A stretch of 64,000 nucleotides of DNA, taken from Salifodinibacter halophilus (GTDB taxonomy: Bacteria; Pseudomonadota; Gammaproteobacteria; Nevskiales; Salinisphaeraceae). Under the pieces are notes generated by a model. The model saw nothing but the letters and a program-made list of their open reading frames with translations. It was not told where the DNA came from and made no database searches. How positions within the stretch are numbered: position 1 is the stretch's first letter; the number at the start of each line of letters is the position of its first letter. Below are positions 58,545 to 64,000 of the stretch, in pieces. The translations under genes were made by a program, and so were the position numbers. The DNA is taken from positions 1,116,001 to 1,180,000 of the forward strand of contig JABEEB010000001.1 in assembly GCA_012999515.1 (NCBI GenBank), in the 5' to 3' direction.

Positions 58545-59233
58545 GACCGATTCGTGTGCTGATCGCCGAGGACGACGCGCGGATTGCGGAAATCCAGCGT
58601 CGGTTTCTGGCGCGTATTGAGGGTGTGGAGCTATGCGGTATCGCGCATTCGCTGGCTGACGCCCGGGATCAGCTGGACATGCTCCAGCCGGACCTGGTGC
58701 TGCTGGATGTCTATTTCCCCGATGGCAACGGCCTGGATCTACTGAAAGAACTCCGAGCGGGTGACAGTCCCTGTGACGTCATCCTGATAACAGCAGCTCG
58801 GGAGGTCGAGGCACTACGCAGTGCCTTGCGGGGCGGTGTGTTCGATTACATCCTCAAACCATTGGTCTTTGACCGCCTCGACGCCGCTCTGGAGCGTTAT
58901 CGCATCCATCGCGAGAAACTCGATAATCTAGACGATGTTGCCCAGGCGGAAGTAGACACCCTATTGCCACGCAATCACCCCGAGCCGGCCCGGACCACAT
59001 CCTGTCGACTACCGAAAGGCATCGATGGCATCACCCTGGGACGAGTGCGCGACGTGGTTCGGGCGAACGGCGGATGGAGCGCCGAAGAGGTGGGAGCACA
59101 GCTGGGCGCCTCTCGGACAACGACCCGCCGATATCTGGAATACCTAGTGACAGCCGAGGAGCTAACGGCGGAAGTGAGCTACGGCACCGTGGGGCGTCCG
59201 GAGCGACGCTACCGGTTTATCCAACAAGAATAA
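58541..59233 (+). CDS. CitB/DcuR-type response regulator
   Basis: A ~230-residue regulator. The receiver has AEDDARIAE, phospho-acceptor Asp in LVLLDVYFPDGNGL, and Lys in YILKPLVF. The C-terminus is a CitB-type helix-turn-helix (EEVGAQLGASRTTTRRYLEYL). I place the start at the TTG at 58541, which overlaps the kinase stop and has AGGGAG nine bases upstream; a GTG five codons later is an alternative. Partner of the preceding kinase. Confidence 0.88.
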   Translation: MRPIRVLIAEDDARIAEIQRRFLARIEGVELCGIAHSLADARDQLDMLQPDLVLLDVYFPDGNGLDLLKELRAGDSPCDVILITAAREVEALRSALRGGVFDYILKPLVFDRLDAALERYRIHREKLDNLDDVAQAEVDTLLPRNHPEPARTTSCRLPKGIDGITLGRVRDVVRANGGWSAEEVGAQLGASRTTTRRYLEYLVTAEELTAEVSYGTVGRPERRYRFIQQE

Positions 59234-59343
59234 CGAGCTGAGCCTGGGTCGGGTTTTGCAATCCAGTATGGGGCAACCAGGCGTGATATAGCCAAGCCCT
59301 ACGCATTGCGTTAATAAGTAAGCGTGCGATTGGCTAATAAGAG

Positions 59344-59448
59344 TTCAATATATTGTCACCGGATCTGGTCACCGGATCTGTAGGAGCCTGCCTGCCGGTA
59401 AATGGCCCACGGGCCACGCTGGCTTCGCTTGCAAGCGAGGCTCCTACA
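59344..59448. repeat. Element right half (copy Q) next to a Pseudomonas-type REP pair
   Basis: TCAATATATTGTCACCGG (59345-59362) is a decayed right terminal repeat. After the direct repeat CACCGGATCTG comes an inverted pair, TGTAGGAGCCT (59379) and AGGCTCCTACA (to 59448), with GCTTGCAAGCGAGG inside. That is the pattern of classical REP sequences in Pseudomonas and relatives. It lies between the regulator and the peptidase end and may also act as a transcript end. Confidence 0.6.
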
Positions 59449-59463
59449 TCGCCCTTCGCAACC

Positions 59464-61611
59464 TCAGAAACTCAGGCTTTCCACGCCCATGTTGTAGAGC
59501 GCGAAACTGAAGATATCCGCGTTCTTCTCAACCTTCTTGGACACCGGCGTACCAGCGCCGTGACCGGCCCTGGTCTCGATACGGATCAGCATGGGCGCCG
59601 TGCCCGCCTGTTTGGACTGCAATTCGGCGGCAAACTTGAAGGAGTGCGCCGGCACCACACGATCGTCGTGGTCGGCGGTCATGACCAGCGTTGCCGGATA
59701 TTCCACACCCGCCTGCACATTGTGCACCGGCGAATAACTCTTCAGGTACTCGAACATCTCCTTGCTGTCCTCAGCGGTGCCGTAGTCGTCGGCCCAGCCA
59801 GCACCGGCGGTAAAGGTGTGGTAACGCAGCATATCCATTACGCCAACTGCCGGTAACGCCACCCCGAACAGGTCCGGCCGCTGGGTCATTACCGCCCCCA
59901 CCAGCAGGCCGCCGTTGGAGCCGCCGCGCACCGCCAGGTAATCGCTGGAAGTATATTTGTTGTCGATCAGGTATTCGGCCGCGGCGATAAAGTCATCGAA
60001 CACATTCTGTTTCTGCAGCTTGGTGCCCGCCTTGTGCCAACTTTCGCCGTACTCACCACCACCGCGTAGGTTGGGCACTGCGTAGACCCCACCCAGCTCC
60101 AGCCACACCGCATTAGCGATACTAAAGGATGGGCTCAGGCTGATATTGAAACCGCCATAGCCGTAGAGGATGGTCGGGTTTTTGCCGTTCAGCTCGGTGC
60201 CTTTCTTATAGGTAATCATCATCGGCACCTGGGTGCCGTCCTTGGACTTGTAGAAAACCTGTTTGGACTCGTAGCGGTCGCTGTCAAAGTCCGCACCGGA
60301 CTTGTGGTAGACACTGGACTCACCGCTGTCCACATCAAGAGAAAACAGCGTGGGGGGTGTTATGTAGTTGGTGAAGGAATAATAAAGAGTGTCCTCCTCC
60401 CGCTTGCCGCTGATGAAAGTGGTACTGCCCAGCCCGGGCAGCTCGATCTCCCGCACCCGCTCACCGCTGTAGTCGTACTGGTAGACCTTCGACAGGGCGT
60501 CCACCATATACTCGGCAAAGAAATAGCCGCCGCCGGTGGAAACGGTCAGCACATTTTCCGTTTCTGGAATAAAGGTATCCCAGTTTTCCGGCCCCGGCGC
60601 GGCCGCATCCACGGTTACGACTTTCTTGTTGGGGGCATTGCGGTTGGTCACCAGGTACAGCTTGCTGCCGACATTGGCGATAACCCGGGTCTCCGAGTCG
60701 AAATCCGTCACTACCGGTACCAGCGCTGCCTTCTCTTTTGTCAGGTCGCGGATAAACAGATCTTTGCCGGAGGTGGAGTTAGCGCCGGCGATCACCAGAT
60801 AATGATCGTCCTCGGTCACATAACCCTGTACATAACGGCGCTTTTGCTCTTCGGTACCGCCGAATACCAGTCGGTCCTTGGACTGGGGTTGGCCCAGCTT
60901 GTGGTAGTAGAGCTTGTGCTGATCCGTTTTCGCGGACAGCCTGCTGCCTTCCGGCTTATCGTAACTGGAGTAATAGAAACCTTCGTTGCCCTTCCAGGCA
61001 ATACCGGAGAACTTCACATCCACCAGTGGCTCTTCCAGTTTCTCACCGGTTTCGGCGTCGATCACGATGATCTTACGCCAGTCACTACCGCCCTCGGAGA
61101 TAGAGTAGGCGGCGGTGGAACCATCCTGGGAAAACTCCAGTGAGTCCAGGGAAGTGGCGCCGTCTTCACTGAATTTGTTCGGGTTCAGGAAGACCTCCGC
61201 CTCGCCATCGCTCTTCTTGCGCCAAACCACATCCTGGTTCTGCAAGCCATCGTTGCGATAGAAGTAGATGTAATCGCCCTCGTGGAAAGGCTGCTTGACC
61301 CTTTCGTAGTTCCAGCGCGCCTGCAGACGTTCCTTGACCTTATCGCGATAGGGAATCGCTTTCAGATAGCTAAAAGTAACCTTGTTCTGGGCCTCAACCC
61401 ATTCCTCGGTCTCCTCGCTGCGGTTGTCCTCCAGCCAGCGGTAAGGATCCGCCACTTCCGTGCCAAAGTAAGTATCCACCACATCGCCCTTGTGGGTTTC
61501 CGGATACTGGATATCGACAGACTGTGGCTCGGCTGCGGACGCGCCGCCCAGACTGCCCCCGGAGCAGGCCACCAGCACAGCGGCCGCGGCCAGGAAGGTC
61601 ATTTTTTTCAT
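59464..61611 (-). CDS. Prolyl oligopeptidase family (S9) lipoprotein or secreted peptidase
   Basis: A 715-residue serine peptidase with a secretion signal containing a lipobox (VLVACSGG). A seven-bladed propeller (residues ~80-430) is followed by the alpha/beta hydrolase domain: [27 protein letters not shown], catalytic Ser in RGGSNGGLL, Asp in [10 protein letters not shown] and His in TRAGHGAG. It cleaves short peptides after proline outside the cytoplasm. Base usage differs from its neighbours, and it lies between element copies Q and N. Confidence 0.95.
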   Translation of the reverse strand: MKKMTFLAAAAVLVACSGGSLGGASAAEPQSVDIQYPETHKGDVVDTYFGTEVADPYRWLEDNRSEETEEWVEAQNKVTFSYLKAIPYRDKVKERLQARWNYERVKQPFHEGDYIYFYRNDGLQNQDVVWRKKSDGEAEVFLNPNKFSEDGATSLDSLEFSQDGSTAAYSISEGGSDWRKIIVIDAETGEKLEEPLVDVKFSGIAWKGNEGFYYSSYDKPEGSRLSAKTDQHKLYYHKLGQPQSKDRLVFGGTEEQKRRYVQGYVTEDDHYLVIAGANSTSGKDLFIRDLTKEKAALVPVVTDFDSETRVIANVGSKLYLVTNRNAPNKKVVTVDAAAPGPENWDTFIPETENVLTVSTGGGYFFAEYMVDALSKVYQYDYSGERVREIELPGLGSTTFISGKREEDTLYYSFTNYITPPTLFSLDVDSGESSVYHKSGADFDSDRYESKQVFYKSKDGTQVPMMITYKKGTELNGKNPTILYGYGGFNISLSPSFSIANAVWLELGGVYAVPNLRGGGEYGESWHKAGTKLQKQNVFDDFIAAAEYLIDNKYTSSDYLAVRGGSNGGLLVGAVMTQRPDLFGVALPAVGVMDMLRYHTFTAGAGWADDYGTAEDSKEMFEYLKSYSPVHNVQAGVEYPATLVMTADHDDRVVPAHSFKFAAELQSKQAGTAPMLIRIETRAGHGAGTPVSKKVEKNADIFSFALYNMGVESLSF

Positions 61612-61750
61612 CGCGCAGTACCTTGCAATGTTTTTCTTAAATTATTGGCGCAGGGAGGCCCCTTTATCCCTCCCATAGGCGTAGCAAAACGTTTATTAAT
61701 GCAAATAGCAAGGCATCGGAAATAGCCGGGCCGATCTAGGGTGCGGAAGT

Positions 61751-61857
61751 TCCGGGGACAGGAATTTCCGGGGGGGGATTTCCGGGGACAGTATATTAAA
61801 CTTGACGCTTGACACTGGAAATGGCGGCGACAAATAGATCAATATACGGACACCGGG
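61751..61857 (+). repeat. Palindromic element copy N (extended left end)
   Basis: The core runs 61782-61857: CCGGGGACAGTATATTAAAC to AATATACGGACACCGG. Before it stand two more partial left ends (TTCCGGGGACAGGAATTTCC, then GGGGGGGATTTCC). The region directly after it is duplicated after copy O. Confidence 0.88.
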
Positions 61858-61859
61858 TT

Positions 61860-61936
61860 TGAAGCGGATAATAAAACTTCATAAACATCGGAGACATACG
61901 TATTATTTCGTCAATTCTTCGACCCAGACTCCAGCA
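61860..61936 (+). repeat. 77-bp leader/start duplication (copy 1; copy 2 at 62904-62980)
   Basis: 71 of 77 bases equal 62904-62980, without gaps. The segment contains a -10-like GATAAT, the GGAG ribosome site and the first 13 codons of the ETHE1-like gene (LFRQFFDPDSS). Here the start codon GTG has become GTA. The frame continues without a stop into the DMT permease at 61948. Confidence 0.9.
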
Positions 61937-61947
61937 AGGGACATGCA

Positions 61948-62790
61948 TTGACGACGCCCGTCTTTCTCGCCGTGCTGGCCAGCGCCTTGATGCATGCCAG
62001 CTGGAATGCGCTGGTCAAGGTCGGACTCGACCGCCTGCTGAGCATCTCGTTGATTCAGGTCAGCTGCGGTATCATCGCACTGCTCAGCGTGGCCTTCGTG
62101 CCGCTGCCCGCCCCCGCCGCCTGGCCCTGGCTGCTGGCCTCGGTGATCCTGCATATCGGCTACAACATCTTCCTCGCCCGTTCCTACCGGGTCGGCAACC
62201 TAAGTCAGATTTACCCTATCGCGCGCGGCTGTGCGCCACTGCTGGTCACGCTGATCGGCATCGGATTGCTCAGCGACAATCCCTCTTTACTGGGCTATGC
62301 CGGTATCGGCCTGCTGGTGCTCGGCATCCTGTGCATGGCATTCCCCGGAGGGCGCCGCCACCGGCTCGAACTCGCCTCACTGATTAATGCATTGGTCACA
62401 TCTGCATTCATTGCCGGCTATACTCTGGCCGATGGCAGTGGTGCACGTGCCAATGGAGATGCCACCGGCTACGTCATCTGGCTGTTCCTGCTCGACGGTT
62501 TCGGCATGCTGCTGATCCTGATCGCCCTGCACGGCACTCGAACGCTGCCACAGCTCGGTCGCCACTGGCAGGTCGGGCTGATCGGAGGCGCCCTTTCCCT
62601 CGGCGCCTATGGCGTCACCATCTGGGCCATGACCCAGGCGCCGATCGCACTGGTGGCCGCACTGCGCGAGACCAGTGTCCTGTTCGCCATTGCCATCGGA
62701 ATGATCTGGCTCAAGGAGCCATTGCGTCGGGAACGCCTGCTGGCCGGCGGGTTGATATTGGCCGGTGTGGTGCTGACCCACTGGGGATGA
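61948..62790 (+). CDS. EamA/DMT-family permease
   Basis: A 280-residue membrane protein with ten predicted helices in two EamA halves (VFLAVLASALMHASWNALVK; ALVAALRETSVLFAIAIGMIWLKEPLRRERL). Members export metabolites such as amino acids; the substrate is unknown. The start is taken as TTG 61948 with AAGGGA seven bases upstream. Remarkably, the frame is open upstream into 13 codons copied from the neighbouring dioxygenase gene, whose start codon is mutated. It lies between element copies N and O. Confidence 0.88.
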   Translation: MTTPVFLAVLASALMHASWNALVKVGLDRLLSISLIQVSCGIIALLSVAFVPLPAPAAWPWLLASVILHIGYNIFLARSYRVGNLSQIYPIARGCAPLLVTLIGIGLLSDNPSLLGYAGIGLLVLGILCMAFPGGRRHRLELASLINALVTSAFIAGYTLADGSGARANGDATGYVIWLFLLDGFGMLLILIALHGTRTLPQLGRHWQVGLIGGALSLGAYGVTIWAMTQAPIALVAALRETSVLFAIAIGMIWLKEPLRRERLLAGGLILAGVVLTHWG

Positions 62791-62825
62791 AGGCCCGATG
62801 CCAGCGCATTTCCAGGCATTTATTT

Positions 62826-62900
62826 CCAGGGACAGTATATCGAATTAAACGTTTGACACTAAAAACAGCAGAGATAAATAGCTCAATATACTGTCACCGG
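62826..62900 (+). repeat. Palindromic element copy O
   Basis: Near-complete: CCAGGGACAGTATATCGAAT at left, TCAATATACTGTCACCGG at right; the interior has A-rich changes. It lies between the DMT stop and the ETHE1-like gene. Confidence 0.88.
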
Positions 62901-62943
62901 AGCTGAAGCATATAATAAAACTTCATAAACATCGGAGAAATAC

Positions 62944-63648
62944 GTGTTATTTCGTCAGTTCTTCGACCCGGACTCCAGCACCTACACTTATCTATTCGCC
63001 AGCGCGCCGGGGCGCGAGGCAGTAATCATCGATCCGGTCAAAACCCAGGCTGAACAGTATCTGACCGCCATCAACCAACTCGATCTGTCGCTGGTCAAGG
63101 CCATAGATACACACATCCACGCCGACCACGTAACAGCACTCGGCGATCTGCGTGACACCACCGGCTGCATGTCGATGATGGGCGAATACACCCAAGCCGA
63201 GTGCGTATCCACACATGTTCGGGACGGAGAGATAGTCGACACCGACGGCGTACAACTGCAGGCGTTATATACGCCGGGCCACACCGACGAATCGTTCAGC
63301 TTCGTGCTGCGTCCATCGGCACCACAGGCCGTGTTTACCGGCGACGTATTGTTGATTCGAAGCAGCGGCCGGACGGATTTCCAAAACGGTGATCCCGGGC
63401 TGTCCTGGGATTCCATCAACGAGCGTCTGTTCACGCTACCGGAGGAGACCATGGTCTACCCAGCCCACGACTACAAGGGTTGGACGGCATCATCTATCGG
63501 CGAGGAAAAGCACCACAATCCGCGGCTGGCGGGCACAAGTCGCCAGCAATATATCGAGATCATGAACAATCTGAATCTGGCGAATCCGAAGATGATGGAC
63601 GTCGCGGTGCCGGCCAATCTGGCCTGCGGCCAAATCTCGGTGCCATGA
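62944..63648 (+). CDS. ETHE1-like persulfide dioxygenase (MBL fold)
   Basis: A 234-residue metallo-beta-lactamase-fold enzyme. The metal site THIHADH is at residues 56-62; GHTDESFSF, VFTGDVLLI, GRTDFQNGDP and PAHDYKGWTASSI follow, the pattern of ETHE1/sulfur dioxygenases. It oxidises glutathione persulfide to sulfite with iron and oxygen, detoxifying sulfide. The start is GTG with GGAG seven bases upstream; a TATAAT at 62911-62916 may be its -10. It lies between element copies O and P. Confidence 0.93.
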   Translation: MLFRQFFDPDSSTYTYLFASAPGREAVIIDPVKTQAEQYLTAINQLDLSLVKAIDTHIHADHVTALGDLRDTTGCMSMMGEYTQAECVSTHVRDGEIVDTDGVQLQALYTPGHTDESFSFVLRPSAPQAVFTGDVLLIRSSGRTDFQNGDPGLSWDSINERLFTLPEETMVYPAHDYKGWTASSIGEEKHHNPRLAGTSRQQYIEIMNNLNLANPKMMDVAVPANLACGQISVP

Positions 63649-63711
63649 CAGTGCACGAGCACCGAATCTAAATCGTGCACCTGCTAGCTATAGCTCCGTA
63701 TAGCTCTAGTT

Positions 63712-63784
63712 CCGGGGACAGTATATCTAATTCAATGTTCGACACTGGAAATGGCAGCGACAAATAGATAAATATACTGTCCCC
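63712..63784 (+). repeat. Palindromic element copy P
   Basis: Near-complete: CCGGGGACAGTATATCTAAT at left, AAATATACTGTCCCC at right, interior AATGTTCGACACTGGAAATG. It lies 63 bp after the ETHE1-like stop. The sequence 63786-63940 shows no gene. Confidence 0.9.
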
Positions 63785-63951
63785 TAAACTTCGCTAAACT
63801 TACCAAGCCTGCCAGCCAGTGATGCGAAAGCCTTTCCCAGCGGATGCTCCAGGCGGCTTAGTTTCGATTAAGTTGCGCAGAGCACACAGCCAAAACGAAA
63901 ACTTAACTCTACATTCCTGTAGAAATTTGAGGTAAAGTTTCAGAGGCCAAG

Positions 63952-63980
63952 CGAAAAAACCAGGGTGCCTCAGAGCACCC
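63952..63980 (-). terminator. Intrinsic terminator for a leftward gene beyond the window
   Basis: On the minus strand GGGTGC-TCTGAG-GCACCC is followed by TGGTTTTTTCGC. No gene ends inside the window here, so it probably closes a minus-strand gene lying to the right of base 64000. Confidence 0.6.
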
Positions 63981-64000
63981 GAATAATAAGGTCGATACTA

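Overview
The window looks like a chromosome segment of a moderately GC-rich, probably halophilic gammaproteobacterium. The evidence is the Pho regulon layout, a 916-residue SecA beside a DciA-like gene, a BetT-type BCCT carrier and a LamB-type porin. Salinisphaera or a Halomonadaceae relative would fit, but I cannot name the genus from sequence alone.

Bases 1-19,300 form a phosphate-acquisition locus. It holds pstS-pstC-pstA-pstB-phoU, a PhoX-family alkaline phosphatase, a general porin coupled to a small secreted basic protein, and phoB-phoR. Good Pho-box matches precede pstS, phoX and phoB. Two large autotransporters sit beside it. One carries an endonuclease/exonuclease/phosphatase (EEP) passenger and may be a surface phosphodiesterase. 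The other, cut by the window start, has a beta-propeller-like head and near-identical 68-residue repeats.

Bases 19,300-29,350 are mostly housekeeping: FetAB-like exporter, an orphan attenuator-like leader, isocitrate lyase, SecA, DciA, an APC permease with a nitrilase-family amidase, and tRNA-Arg(CCU). Bases 29,550-35,400 are a surface-glycan locus with an ABC exporter, two glycosyltransferases and two sulfotransferases, the second truncated.

From about 33.3 kb to the right end the DNA is a mosaic of accessory genes separated by copies of a roughly 75-bp element. Its 16-bp terminal inverted repeats are CCGGGGACAGTATATT and the reverse complement. I count nine near-complete and eight partial copies, all in one orientation and none left of 33 kb. 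Between 35.3 and 41.9 kb they alternate strictly with single unrelated genes (HNH nuclease, alpha/beta hydrolase, SMP-30 protein, YigZ, second hydrolase, metallothionein, lipoprotein); the same happens with a DMT permease and an ETHE1-like dioxygenase at 61.8-63.8 kb. One copy truncates a gene, another ends an attC-like half-site, and one was duplicated together with the leader and first 13 codons of the next gene. No transposase, integrase or RAYT gene is present. This one-orientation, cassette-like array is the strongest candidate for an undescribed system.

The rest of the right half holds a carbohydrate unit (LamB/ScrY-like porin, GH37 trehalase, GH3 glucosidase) interrupted by a decayed IS481-type transposase, a DASS anion symporter flanked by degenerate repeats, the BCCT carrier, a TctCBA tricarboxylate transporter with a CitAB-type two-component system, and a prolyl oligopeptidase.
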